From positions 5,057,464-5,121,463 of the forward strand of contig CM067348.1 in the NCBI GenBank assembly GCA_034190875.2: DNA of 64,000 nt, given 5' to 3'. This stretch comes from Urechis unicinctus (taxonomy: Eukaryota; Annelida; Polychaeta; Xenopneusta; Urechidae). Position 1 is the first letter of the stretch. Each line of letters starts with the position of its first letter. The notes under the pieces were generated by a model. It made no database searches. It was not told where the DNA came from and saw only the letters and a program-made list of their open reading frames with translations. Shown here one piece after another: positions 35,331-45,783 of the stretch. The position numbers were made by a program, and so were the translations under genes.

Positions 35331-35665
35331 ACATACGGTATCCACTAACTCTCCATGCTTTATAATATCATCTTATCTTACCAATGATAACAGAGAATTG
35401 TTTTCCAATCTCAAGTGCTTCTTATCCCACCAATCTGACACGAGCCCTTGAGACCTCATTCATTGGAAACCCTTGCCATTCAGTCCAGTTCTTCATCAGT
35501 ATTCTGTCAATAAGTCCCATGTTCCTTATTCAATGGAGAATCTCTGCAAACATCCTGCAGGGATGCTACCTGGCATGTGTTTGCCTTGGTTTGCCTGAGT
35601 TTGATTTATTGAATGTGTCTGAAGGTTAAGAATTCATGTGAATGCAGGTTGTTTTAAGGTTAGTA

Positions 35666-36522
35666 CAGTCGAGTATCCCTTATCCGGAATGGTCGGACCG
35701 GGCGTGTTCCGGATTTCGGAATATGCCTTTCCATACTCCCATTATCATGCATTCGTAGAAGCACAACCGTCAGTGTTAATCATAACGTTGCGGTTTTCCA
35801 AACGAACACCGCCTTGTCCACTTCTGACTTAACATTGTAAATATCGACTCGACGATAGAAATCGAAATAATTTTGTCCAAAAAAAGGGTACGTTAACAGT
35901 CGCAAGCGTACCTCAACGTTATTTCGTGATAGGGAATCTAAAGAAACAGTCAAAGCGACGTGATTGTGTGGGGATTAAATTCTAATTTAGACCCTATTTC
36001 GTCATTGTGGCATACATGCTTGGACACAGGCTAAAGACAATGTCAGCTGAGAATACGACCCGAGGTCCCTTCACTCTTTTCTAGATGTTCGATGTGAGGC
36101 ATATAATAGATCAACAGAACATCACTGATGATTATGCTAATTAGCGTATTATGGTCATTTTATTGGCAAGACACTTGCCCCTGGTCTTTTGATGATCTGA
36201 TGCCTCAGCACGTATATGAGAAATCTAAATTAGTAAACAGCGAGGACGCTGTCAGAGGCGAAGTTTCTTTGCCTTGGTCGTTTTACTGCCTGAATTAGAT
36301 GCGCACGGTTTCAGCATTAATGCTAATTTAAGAGACCCCCCATTGTCGGATGAGAAGGTGCGACTAATTTAAGCACCTTGATAACGGCCCCACAGCCATC
36401 CCACAGTCAATTAAACACGTAATCACCATCTTTACTGCAACGTCATAACGGTGCTTGCCCCAAAAATTCCGGATTTCGGAAGTTTCCGGATTCCGGAATT
36501 CCGGATAAGGGATATTCGACTG
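35666..36522. mobile_element. pogo/Tigger-like MITE, copy 1
   Basis: 857-bp element flanked by TA (35664-35665 and 36523-36524). Termini begin CAGTCGAGTATCCCTTATCC; the other end on the opposite strand reads CAGTCGAATATCCCTTATCC, continuing CGGAATTCCGGAATCCGG. TA duplication and CAGTNGA..CCTTATCCGGA ends are characteristic of the pogo/Tigger branch of Tc1/mariner. No transposase frame remains, so it is non-autonomous. The same insertion sits at the same place in each long block, so it predates the duplication. Confidence 0.85.
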
Positions 36523-36589
36523 TACACATGTCTGGAAGATACAGGGTGTAAATGTCATGAGCATTGAATCCCTAGGATTTTCCTGGCCA

Positions 36590-36905
36590 AGGTTCAAGAT
36601 ATCCATGTCAAACATGCAAATATCCATGACAACAATGGTCTTATCCATGACAACAATTGTTGTGTCCATGTCAATATTGGTTATGTCCATGTCTCAAATG
36701 CTGGTGCCCATGTCTTCCGTGGTTGTTTCCATGTCATCCATGGTTGTTTCCATGTCATCCATGGTTGTTTCCATGTCATCAATGGTTGTATTCATGTCAT
36801 CAATGGTTGTATTCATGTCATCAATCGTCACATCCATGCCAACATATCTTGTATTCATTACAACTTTTGTCATATTCATGTAAACAAAAGTTGTAACCAT
36901 GTCAA
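36590..36905. repeat. 21-bp minisatellite in intron 4, copy 1
   Basis: Units of GTCATCCATGGTTGTTTCCAT and relatives (TCCATGTCAT, TTCATGTCATCAATGG). Block copies 2 (45.86-46.14 kb) and 3 (54.86-55.14 kb) have fewer units of the GTATTCATGTCATCAATGG type. Met/Ser/Val-rich and Asp/Met/Thr-rich ORFs on the two strands are repeat shadows. Confidence 0.9.
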
Positions 36906-37788
36906 CAACAATAATAATATTCAGATCAAGCCATGTCAAACTGAAATTGTTTCCATGTCTACTACAGGCACAATTACTAGTCCATGGTATCACATTGTAT
37001 CTACAGCAGATTAATTATGTATATCACAATCACATCTCCCTGTCACGTGTGACATGCCCCCGTCTTAGTGCCCCATCTTCGTTCTGTTCCTACCAACAAC
37101 AGTCAGCAAGCACTGGGATCAGTCGGAAACAGGGACCATCTCAGAACTGAAATAACCTGACTTTATACCAAGTGTTACCATAGTGTTGCAATCCTCCTTG
37201 TGATTGCTTTACCATGTTTATCTGATAAGCCAGATAATTACCATGTAGGCTAGGATGTTAGCTTGATTAGCTATCTTCCCTGATATGCAGGCTGGCATGT
37301 GATTGAGGAAGGCAGGATGTGAACAAGTTCCTCATTCCTCTTTATCATCCTGCTTGAGTCTCACTCTTGACCAGCAGACTTGTCATTCATTATAAGAAAC
37401 AAGACCCTACAGGAATCGTCAGCATCTAGTCAAAAGAGATCTGTCTTAATTTGGCAGTTGCACGGAATTAAAATCTGTGGTGTGGAAGTGTAGTTTGGAT
37501 TATCCTCTCCATTTATCCTGTGTTTGAGTTGGTTCCCGTTGCAGTGTGGATTAAGGATGAGTGACTGTGAGGGGGTGTGGTGAAAAGTCTTCACATCTCC
37601 ATGGAGCAGGTTGTCAGGTCCATCACCGTCTGTTCAGCTGACATCCTGTGTGTAATCATTGTTTCCTCACCGTTTGTCTGTGTAAATCATGCTTCTCTTG
37701 TTAGATGTGAGGACAACCTTGTTTCCTGGAGACACCTCAGTATCTCTAAATCTAGTCTAATTATTAATCTATATATCGCTGTTTACAG

Positions 37789-38056
37789 CTTTTTGATTGG
37801 CCGAGAGAAGGACCCGTCCGAGAGTGAAGTGGCACGCCTCATCCAACAGTCCCTGGAACAGGACAAGAGGCGCAATGAGGTCCGTAAGCGCGAGCTGGAG
37901 GAGCGTCAGAGACAGCTGGAACAGCTGCAGTTGCAGGTTCAGCAGCAGAAGCAGATGCAGCAGGAGCGTCAGGCGATGGGGCAGACCCCCCAGCCCAGCA
38001 GTCCTCTGGAGGAGTCCGAATCAGATGACGATACCGAATATGTTTCTCCACATGAG
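37789..38056 (+). CDS. PPP1R9: Neurabin exon 5, copy 1: PDZ end and start of coiled coil
   Basis: Acceptor TTTACAG. Encodes FLIGREKDPSESEVARLIQQ, then a Glu/Arg/Gln-rich helix (SLEQDKRRNEVRKRELEERQ and following QLEQLQLQVQQQK) and an acidic tail ESDDDTEYVSPHE. VIGREK..SEVAQLI.Q.LEQ is the conserved neurabin sequence just after PDZ. 268 nt, incoming phase 2 and outgoing phase 0; donor GAG/GTAACC. Confidence 0.92.
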
Positions 38057-38163
38057 GTAACCATAGTAACAGCATCTCATTATTCACTGGTACAATTCAT
38101 CCGCACTAGAACGTGTAATGCTGTGAGTCAAGAGACTGATTTGTTTGCTGCAATGTTTTTCAG

Positions 38164-38310
38164 CATGAAGATACGGAGGAGAATCAGGTGGGTGACGAAG
38201 ATGAGCGTACAACAGCAGAGGTATTTCAGTTAGATGAGGGAAGCAGTGGAGAGTCAGGAGACGTGACTCCGGAGATGAACCCTCAAGTTCTCTTCATCAA
38301 ACTCAAAGAG
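38164..38310 (+). CDS. PPP1R9: Neurabin exon 6, copy 1: acidic linker
   Basis: 147 nt, 49 codons, phase 0 at both ends: HEDTEENQVGDEDERTTAEV, then FQLDEGSSGESGDVTPEMNP, then QVLFIKLKE. Corresponds to the acidic segment before the neurabin coiled coil (xxxEVFELxE.ED...). Acceptor TTTTTCAG; donor GAG/GTGCAG. Confidence 0.88.
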
Positions 38311-38409
38311 GTGCAGTCTCTCTGTTTAAATACTTTTTGGAAAAATGCATCCATAAATCTTGGTGGATATATCAAACCATAGTGTATAATGTTGATGGTA
38401 TGTCTTCAG

Positions 38410-38463
38410 GCGCAGTACAAAAACGCTGTGTCGGAAGCAGAATTAGCCAAACTCAAAGCCAAG
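38410..38463 (+). CDS. PPP1R9: Neurabin exon 7, copy 1: coiled coil
   Basis: 54 nt, 18 codons, phase 0 at both ends: AQYKNAVSEAELAKLKAK. Matches the neurabin pattern (FKEL..K.AV.EAEI.KLK.KL). Acceptor TCTTCAG; donor AAG/GTGAAA. Confidence 0.9.
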
Positions 38464-38600
38464 GTGAAATATCCTCCTTCATCTCAGAATCAATGTTTTC
38501 CTTTCTCACACGACAACCAGCATTCTAACGACGCATGGTTAAGTGACGACCTGTTTGTACTTAGTCATCCTACAGACTCTTCGTATTTCTGTGATTTCAG

Positions 38601-38729
38601 ATGATTCTGCTGGAGAATGCAGATTCCCAGAAGAAGGTATTTGAGAAGAAATATGAGGACATGGCATCTCGCCTGAGAGAGACTGAGAGGAACCTCACCA
38701 CGACCCAGAAGGAAATCACTAACTACCAG
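38601..38729 (+). CDS. PPP1R9: Neurabin exon 8, copy 1: coiled coil
   Basis: 129 nt, 43 codons, phase 0 at both ends: MILLENADSQKKVFEKKYED, then MASRLRETERNLTTTQKEIT, then NYQ; heptad-like. Acceptor GATTTCAG; donor CAG/GTGCCA. Confidence 0.9.
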
Positions 38730-38921
38730 GTGCCATGTTATTCCTATCTATTACATCATAAACTAGGTCCTATAAGTGTTGCACTCACAGATAACTAGAG
38801 GCTTTTGAATAACAAAGAAATTCCACCAATGAATTGGGGAGATTTCCCGGAGCCATTTTACTTTCCCTAGCTACAGGACCAGTTGCTTGTAGATTCTATT
38901 CCTTTGACTGTGTGCTGACAG

Positions 38922-39043
38922 GAGGTGCTCAAGGGCTCTCAGGAACACTATGTCAAACTGGAACAGGATATCCGCGATGAGTATACACAGCTGGAAAAGA
39001 AATACCACAAATCCAAGAAGCTCATCAAAGATTACCAAACCAG
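38922..39043 (+). CDS. PPP1R9: Neurabin exon 9, copy 1: coiled coil
   Basis: 122 nt, phase 0 to 2: EVLKGSQEHYVKLEQDIRDE, then YTQLEKKYHKSKKLIKDYQT-R. Matches the neurabin LEKKY.KAKKLIKD.Q block. Copy 1 has Ser (KSK) where block copy 2 and the last unit have Tyr (KYK). Confidence 0.92.
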
Positions 39044-39089
39044 GTGAGGCCTCCAATTAGTTGTCATGGATCCCAGGAGATGTATTTGA

Positions 39090-39215
39090 CTTGTGGCCAT
39101 TGAGGAATGATTGACAGCCTGCCATACCATGCTGGCAGCTGATTGACAGCCTGCCATACCGTGCTGCCAGCTGATTGAAAGCCTGCCATACCGTGCTGGC
39201 AGCTGATTGATTCTT
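39090..39215. repeat. 32-bp tandem repeat in intron 9, copy 1
   Basis: Units of TGATTGACAGCCTGCCATAC followed by CGTGCTGGCAGC. Three units here and in the last copy (62.17-62.28 kb), two in block copy 2 (47.80-47.88 kb). Confidence 0.9.
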
Positions 39216-39335
39216 TAGAAAATACTGGTTGATACTTAGTTAATGTTTTCTTTAACGTCTCCTCCGAGCAATTACTTTTACTACTGATGTACATGGTTGG
39301 GTGCGGAGGTGAGAAATGAGATTGTTGGTTTTCAG

Positions 39336-39432
39336 AGAGAGGGACTTATTACAAGAACAGGAGTCACAATACCAGCAACAGAGTGAGAAGGAACAGCAGT
39401 ACAACCAACTCGTTAAGTCACTCAAGGACAAG
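39336..39432 (+). CDS. PPP1R9: Neurabin exon 10, copy 1: coiled coil
   Basis: 97 nt: R-ERDLLQEQESQYQQQSEKEQ, then QYNQLVKSLKDK. Gln-rich helix; phase 2 in, 0 out; donor AAG/GTCAGC. Confidence 0.88.
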
Positions 39433-39546
39433 GTCAGCCACTCCTACCCTGTCATGTCTTCATTGTCAATGTATGCGCATATATTAACTAGTCTTCTGTT
39501 TGTTGGGGTTTTTTGAAATCTTATATAATCATGTTGACCTCTCCAG

Positions 39547-39742
39547 ATTTTCGACCTTGAGAAGCAGTTGACTGAGGCATTGAAGGCCAGTGGTCGAAGT
39601 GTCCCGCCCCCATATAGCCAGACAAAGATTGACATGGTGATGCTAGTTGCTGTAGCAACAAGCTATCAGAAGCCACGCCCCTTGGAAATTGACAACCTAT
39701 CAGAAGTTTCAGAAACAGACTCCTCCCCTGAAAACTCCCCTG
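39547..39742 (+). CDS. PPP1R9: Neurabin exon 11, copy 1: coiled-coil end and linker
   Basis: 196 nt: IFDLEKQLTEALKASGRSVP, then PPYSQTKIDMVMLVAVATSY, and an acidic Ser-rich tail ending SPENSPG. IxDLEK is the conserved neurabin end of the coiled coil. Phase 0 in, 1 out; donor CTG/GTAAAT. Identical sequence in block copy 2 and in the last unit. Confidence 0.88.
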
Positions 39743-39864
39743 GTAAATGCTGTTGATGTGTATCGCATTGAGTCGATTGTTCTCATATATTCATCTGGTG
39801 AGATAAATTACTGCTAGAATAGCGTTCAGAATATCTTAATGTTTGATTCTATTTATAATGACAG

Positions 39865-40081
39865 AGAAAGTGATAGCACATGGGAGGAACAGACATGTCA
39901 ATGGCACCCCCAGTGATACCTCGTACGGACAAGAAGTCCTGGATTGTGTTCCCCACACAGAACTTCTCCGATGTCTCTCCCAGTAAGAGATGTCTCTCCA
40001 TCAGTAAGAGCAAGACTCATCTTGCATCTGCCGGGGCCCTGGCTTAACAAAAGCCATTCGAGTAAAACCACCTCATCCACG
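39865..40081 (+). pseudogene. PPP1R9: Neurabin exon 12, copy 1, damaged
   Basis: Counterpart of the intact exon at 48530-48723 but 23 nt longer. It has an extra C near 39968, a partial internal duplication of TGTCTCTCC..CAGTAAGAG (39972-40012), and GGCTTAACAAAAGCC in place of the intact version's TTGCTGGACAAAAGCC. The frame is lost after about 34 codons. Splice sites are still present. Confidence 0.8.
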
Positions 40082-40124
40082 GTAAGTTAACAAAGAACAT
40101 GCGACCATTACAATTGTAAACATC

Positions 40125-40470
40125 CACTTGCAGTTAATCAACCACCCACAGTCAAATAAAACACGTATCCACCATCAGTTACACAGCCACCCACAGTCAA
40201 ATAAACACCTATCCACCATCAGTTACACAGCCACCCCCAGTCAATTAAACACCTATCCATCAGTTACCATCAGTTACACACCTATCCACCATCAGTTACC
40301 ATCCCATCAGTTACACAAATAAAACACCTACACACCCATCAGTTACACAGCCCACCCAATTAACACGTATCCACCATCAGTTACACAGCCACCCACAGTC
40401 AAATAAACACGTATCCACCATCAGTTACACACAGCCATCCCCAGTCAATATATCCAGGTCAGTTACACGT
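40125..40470. repeat. 44-bp VNTR in intron 12, copy 1
   Basis: Units of CCACCATCAGTTACACAGCC followed by ACCCACAGTCAAATAAACACGTAT. About seven or eight irregular units here, about fifteen in block copy 2 (48.77-49.43 kb) and about seven in the last copy (62.99-63.30 kb). Confidence 0.92.
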
Positions 40471-40572
40471 ATTTTTTCATCACCCATTAACTTGACCCTC
40501 TATGATGGGTCTAACGATGCACCCCGCATTGTACAGCTTTGTTCTACCTCACTTTGTTATGTCTGTTGACAG

Positions 40573-40605
40573 ACCTCGCACGAGTCTGATAAGATGATGA
40601 GTGGT
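40573..40605 (+). pseudogene. PPP1R9: Neurabin exon 13, copy 1, broken
   Basis: Begins like the intact 41-nt exon (TSHESD) but one A is missing. The exon end and donor are replaced by TGGTAACCTAGACAGTATCTAGCGAG, a stretch duplicated from further downstream in the intron (about 40788). Confidence 0.8.
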
Positions 40606-41045
40606 AACCTAGACAGTATCTAGCGAGTGACGAATTATCTGTTGCAGTGCTTCACTATTTATATATCTAACTCACTCTTGTGACCTTCACCCTTGTTGGA
40701 TCGTTTTTTGCTTGGTTGCGGTTACATTTGGAGTATACATTCTTTATCATATGCACCTCAGCGACTGTTGTCATGGTGATAGAGTGGTAACCTAGACAGT
40801 ATCTAGCGAGTGACGAATTATCTGTTGCAGTGCTCACTTACTAACGGCTTTGGGTTTTTTTTACATTTGGTTACTGTAGAAACGCCAGCATGTTCTGGTC
40901 TCTAGGTGCACAATAGCCAAATGTCATGTTAACGATAAAGGTCACATGCAAATGACATGACATCAATGGTGTGGGTTTCATTGTGGTGACCTTGCTGTGA
41001 CCTTTGTCCAGTCTTGTATCATCAGGCTTGTTGCTATGCTTCCAG

Positions 41046-41499
41046 TAACCTCTCTATTACTAATATGGGAGATGATGTCTTCCTCGGTCCCCCTCCTCTC
41101 CCCTCTTCCCCACCTCCCCACGAAGAACCAGACGCTCCTCAATCAACCGATGTTCACCTGGGATCCTCGGCACAAGACACAGGTGTCGTTGGAGATGACC
41201 ACTCGGATTTGGATGACTATGAGTTTGTTATTGGCGTGGACCCAAAAGATGTGCTGGCTAATCGAGCTCCGAAAGATGTGGCTACTGAAGATGTTATTGT
41301 ACTCTCTGAGGATACATATGTGGAAATCGAAGAAATTGAAACACAAGAAAATGTAACAAGGGCTGGATGACATTGATAGCAAACCAGGCGGGTGTTGTGT
41401 TGGAGATGAGAGTGTGGCAACATTGACAGCTGTAGGAAATGGTTCATTAGAAGGGATCGGAGACAGCAAGGATCAGTCTGATGATGACAGCCATGCAGG
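41046..41499 (+). CDS. PPP1R9: Neurabin exon 14, copy 1: Pro-rich and acidic segment
   Basis: Reads NLSITNMGDDVFLGPPPLPS, then SPPPHEEPDAPQSTDVHLGS and a long acidic stretch (SDLDDYEFVIGVDPKDVL; VIVLSEDTYVEIEEIE). An extra base at AACAAGGGCTGG (about 41360) shifts the frame; block copy 2 lacks it but has its own one-base loss in the later TGTTGTGTTG(G)AGATGAG. The two copies together imply that an intact exon exists. 454 nt here. Donor CAGG/GTAAGT. Confidence 0.75.
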
Positions 41500-42324
41500 G
41501 TAAGTGGAAGTGGACGGATGATGTGTGTGGCAGCTCTCCGCATGCTCAGGGCAGCTAAGAGATGATGCCATCAGAGATAGGTTGGGTTCATTTCAGGTTC
41601 AGTATTATGCCAATTGCAAAGTATTTGATCAGCTACTGTACTGCGCATAGAACTTTTCCCACATAGTGTGATCGTAATCAACACATACACCCATTGCAGC
41701 CTTACTTGCGTGCTCCATATTAACCCAACAATATATGACAGTTTGCCAAGCTATGCTAACAGTTAGATTACAGCAATTATTACATTTTTTGAATAATATT
41801 CCAATGCAAATTAGCAGTCTTCGATTGCTTTCTCCCATATGGAGTCTGTTGTGGTTTGGCAATCTTCAAATGCTCAAGTTTATTTGTTCATTGCTTCCTC
41901 ATTTTGTTTTAGGGGATGTTTACCCAGTCCATTGCATAATGTAGGGTTTGTTTATAACCGCATGGTTATAGTAATGTGGTTATGGTTATAGCAGTAATAG
42001 GTGGTTATTAAATTTCAGCTCGTTTATTTCAATTAATGATAGAGGTTTTTAATCATAAACAGTTAAATCGACTAAGCCATACCCAATTTATAAATGCTTA
42101 TTTTGACATTCTTATTAACATGTTTTTAGTGAATCAGAAGAATTAATAATTCGACCACAGTACTGTACAATTCTAACTGCATCCTCTTAAGTATCTTTGA
42201 CTCATTTAATTTTTGTACCTCATATGATAATAGCAATTGGTTCCGTATGATAGTCAGCAATTTGCATATGCTAACCCCTATTTGCATATTCTAATATTTG
42301 TCATCACTATTCTATTTCGATTAG

Positions 42325-42507
42325 GGATGACTAATCAGACACCTCCAGTATATCCCAATCATCGTACGACCCATCGCAGCCAATGTTCCCGTCAATGGGG
42401 GCAGAAATCCCCCACGTATCGCCTGATACACAGGAAGGTGGTGTCATGCTGATATCCTCACAACCGCGGCAGGATCACTCTTCCATGGTTACGTTTGACT
42501 TCCACAA
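42325..42507 (+). pseudogene. PPP1R9: Neurabin exon 15, copy 1, with TAA
   Basis: Same as 51332-51514 except for a CAA-to-TAA change at 42332-42334. Otherwise SDTSSISQSSYDPSQPMFPS, MGAEIPHVSPDTQEGGVMLI, SSQPRQDHSSMVTFDFHK. The exon either ends at CACAA/GTGATA or the protein stops at the adjacent TGA. Phase with exon 16 does not fit, so an exon may be missing in between. Confidence 0.65.
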
Positions 42508-42759
42508 GTGATATGGGCTTCTCTTTGGGTGATCATGGTTCTTCCATTTCAATCTACGTGACATAGCTTGGGTGTAGTTTGGGGATAGCTTTTACAGCTT
42601 TTCATACAGATTGCAAAGTTTTGAATGATTCATATAGATTGGAATTGTTGCAATATGTGTAATTTGTGTTAGAGTTTGCATCATGGTGTGGCACCTGCCT
42701 CTTATACAAGTTGTCATGTCTGCATAAAGAAGACCTCATGCAAGATAGGCTTCTCCACA

Positions 42760-42935
42760 AGCATAACATGTTCAGTGAAGCTTACAAGCATAACATATTC
42801 AGTGAAGCTTACAAGCATATCATGTTCAGTGTAGCTTACAAGTATACCATGTTCAGTGTAGCTTACAAGCATAACATGTTCAGTGTAGCTTACAAGCATA
42901 ACATATTCAGTGTAGCTTACAAGCATATCATTCAC
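42760..42935. repeat. 27-bp minisatellite, copy 1
   Basis: Seven units of AGCTTACAAGCATAACATGT followed by TCAGTGT, repeated at 51.77-51.94 kb in block copy 2. The period is a multiple of three, so ORFs are open on both strands (42666-42959 plus, 42714-42968 minus); not genes. Confidence 0.92.
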
Positions 42936-43604
42936 AAGGTCTACTTCCATATTCCTTGATGACAACATATGTGACGATAAAGTGTTGACAACTTATATAA
43001 AACTTGGAGTCCAAATCTTGCAAGAGGTCATTTTTGCTAGCTACGGTGGACGGTTTTACTTACATAAGACTTAAATTATGCACCTTTATGAGTTCCGCAC
43101 TCTTATATTCTACCTAAAAACTTGCACTTGATACTAACTGTGTCTGTGAGACTAGTGTCTGATACTTATCCAATAGCAGTGTGATAGTCCTCTGCTTTCT
43201 GACTCAATTTATTATTTCAGTTCTTCAGTGCATTTGTACTAGTTGTGTTTTTTGCCAAGCTGATGCTGCTAAACCTAGACGGGGCTGCATATATCTATAT
43301 ATCACAGCCAGGTTTCACCTGACATGCTGCCATCATCAGTTGGCAAAGTCGCGTTAATATAATCACCAACGCCCTAAGATATATTCATATAATAAACAGT
43401 GATTGTAAACCTCAGTTGAATTCCCAGTCACAAACAACCAGTGAACAAATAATCCATTAACCGTATTTCTGCCATCCACGACCCATATTCCTCACCAGTG
43501 TATACGCTGATGCAGCAGGGAATTTACTGGCTCGAAGTCTAGTTCTTGTACTACTCAAGTAACATTCCCTGCCCATCCATTGGCAGAAACACATGCGTCT
43601 CACG

Positions 43605-43880
43605 ATGTAGAAGCCCCCCCCCCCCATTGACTTCCCACCCAGCAACAAACACCTCCCATAATATAGAAGCCCCTCCCACTTACTTCCCTCCCAGCAATGA
43701 ACCCCTCCCATAATGTAGAACCCCTGCCATTGACTTCCCACCCGGCAACAAACCCCTTCCATAACTTAGAACCCCCCCCCCCCCTATTGACTAACCATCC
43801 AGTGACAAACCACTCTTATCATGCCCCATCCATGGAACTCTCCTCCTCTCCCTGCAACCCCCCCCCCCCCCCCATTCGTC
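43605..43880. repeat. 50-55-bp C-rich minisatellite before exon 16, copy 1
   Basis: Four units of the type GAACCCCTCCCATTGACTTC followed by CCACCCAGCAACAAACCCCTCCCATAATGTA, with C-runs of varying length, ending in a poly-C run before the exon 16 acceptor. Copy 2 has the same at 52.61-52.87 kb with different C-run lengths. Confidence 0.85.
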
Positions 43881-43903
43881 TCCCACCCTCTCCACCCTAT
43901 GAG

Positions 43904-44131
43904 TGGAGAAGCAAGTACTAAGTGGAGTGTATGCCGGTGCAGCACCCAATGCAGCCGGTCAACCCAAGGCGCTCATTTCCGGGAAGGCAAGCAAAGCTGG
44001 CGGAATCCAGTTAATCTCCAAGAAGCCTGTGCCCAATGACTTTAGTGCTGACTCTGGTGGCATAGCTCTGCTCTCGACCAGATCACTGGATACTGGATAT
44101 GGTCGGGGCCACTTAAACACACACAGTACAG
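43904..44131 (+). CDS. PPP1R9: Neurabin exon 16, copy 1 (provisional)
   Basis: After a C-rich pyrimidine tract and CTATGAG the frame reads EKQVLSGVYAGAAPNAAGQP, then KALISGKASKAGGIQLISKK, then PVPNDFSADSGGIALLSTRS and LDTGYGRGHLNTHST, ending at ACAG/GTAGGT. Composition and splice sites look coding, and the counterpart in block copy 2 differs by few bases. I recognise no domain; membership in the neurabin gene follows from position and strand. Confidence 0.6.
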
Positions 44132-44926
44132 GTAGGTACTCAACAGGCTCTTAATGGATGCAACCCATACATCATATTATGGTTCTTGTATACAGTGATG
44201 GTTCTTTTATCGTAACATCCTTGGAGCAGAACTATCCTGCTTGCCTGGGGGTTTCACCCAAGCTAGCATGAAGAAGCATGATACTTTATACATCTACTGC
44301 GCTTCATGCTTCCTTGTTGGGTCATGCTTCTAATGCTAAATATAGTAAGAGTTGGTGCTGAAGGGCTATCTTAAAACTCAGTCTCAAGTGACACACACAA
44401 AACTCTGACCATTAAGCTGGTAGGTTAACAATACTTGTAGTTTGCTTGGCTATTTTCTGAGTATTGTGCGGTTTCTTGAGACAATGTTCTTCCATGCGGG
44501 GGAATCTGCTGCTGTGTCCCTTAATGATAAATCATTATGAATCCGTAAACCAGCATGTTTGTACCATTTGCCTGGCTATATTGCCTCACATATTAATATC
44601 AACTCATGGTTTATTATGGTGTACACACAAGCTTCTTCCATATAAGTTTATTTCTCTTATACAGCCATTTCTGATTTTCCTTTTCTGCTTACTCGGTACT
44701 TACATGTTCAAGCTATTTGTTTTCTTTGCTTTCATATTCAACTTTTGTTTGTCTAATTTCTCTTCTTTGACTAAATTCACTCGGTAATCTAGGTTGTGTG
44801 TGTTTGATGTGATATCTGTGGAGATTCTCAATGGGTTTGGGTAGCTTTGGTTATTTCACGATTCAGTGTCCAAACAATGAATCATCTACTCAACTCATGT
44901 GAATGCAGGTTGTTTTAAGGTTAGTA

Positions 44927-45783
44927 CAGTCGAGTATCCCTTATCCGGAATGGTCGGACCGGGCGTGTTCCGGATTTCGGAATATGCCTTTCCATACTCC
45001 CATTATCATGCATTCGTAGAAGCACAACCGTCAGTGTTAATCATAACGTTGCGGTTTTCCAAACGAACACCGCCTTGTCCACTTCTGACTTAACATTGTA
45101 AATATCGACTCGACGATAGAAATCGAAATAATTTTGTCCAAAAAAAGGGTACGTTAACAGTCGCAAGCGTACCTCAACGTTATTTCGTGATGGGGAATCT
45201 AAAGAAACAGTCAAAGCGACGTGATTGTGTGGGGATTAAATTCTAATTTAGACCCTATTTCGTCATTGTGGCATACATGCTTGGACACAGGCTAAAGACA
45301 ATGTCAGCTGAGAATACGACCCAAGGTCCCGTCACTCTTTTCTAGATGTTCGATGTGAGGCATATAATAGATCAACAGAACATCACTGATGATTATGCTA
45401 ATTAGCGTATTATGGTCATTTTATTGGCAAGACACTTGCCCCTGGTCTTTTGATGATCTGATGCCTCAGCACGTATATGAGAAATCTAAATTAGTAAACA
45501 GCGCGGACGCTGTCAGAGGCGAAGTTTCTTTGCCTTGGTCGTTTTACTGCCTGAATTAGAGGCGCACGGTTTCAGCATTAATGCTAATTTAGAGACCCCC
45601 CCATTGTCGGATGAGAAGGTGCGACTAATTTAAGCACCTTGATAACGGCCCCACAGCCATCCCACAGTCAATTAAACACGTAATCACCATCTTTACTGCA
45701 ACGTCATAACGGTGCTTGCCCCAAAAATTCCGGATTTCGGAAGTTTCCGGATTCCGGAATTCCGGATAAGGGATATTCGACTG
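44927..45783. mobile_element. pogo/Tigger-like MITE, copy 2
   Basis: Duplicate of 35666-36522 at the same position in the block, same length, with TA on both sides and a few substitutions. Confidence 0.85.

Larger units (their letters stand above)
35634..44894 (+). repeat. Tandem block copy 1 (9,261 bp)
   Basis: Starts at TCATGTGAATGCAGGTTG and runs through the pogo-like MITE, the end of intron 4, exons 5-16 and 760 bp beyond, to CTACTCAAC, where the block begins again at 44895. It is the only complete long copy with an intact exon 5. It is damaged in exons 12, 13, 14 and 15 and has a short, rearranged 44-bp minisatellite. Confidence 0.93.

Noticed and set aside
34935-35365. Long ORFs on both strands (125-136 codons) in intron 4
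   Set aside because: They are translations of the 33-bp minisatellite, whose period is a multiple of three; no other coding evidence.
35638-35832. 64-codon ORF repeated identically three times
   Set aside because: It lies across the left end of the pogo-like MITE; identity reflects block duplication, not a gene family.
36364-36993. Asp/Met/Thr-rich and Met/Ser/Val-rich ORFs, also in the block copies
   Set aside because: Shadows of the 21-bp minisatellite in intron 4, open on both strands for the same reason.
37839-38087. 82-codon minus-strand ORF, repeated in other copies
   Set aside because: Antisense of exon 5, whose GC-rich codons leave the other strand open; no independent support.
42666-42968. 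97- and 84-codon ORFs on opposite strands (again at 51.67-51.98 kb)
   Set aside because: 27-bp minisatellite shadows; unit translation is simply repeated.
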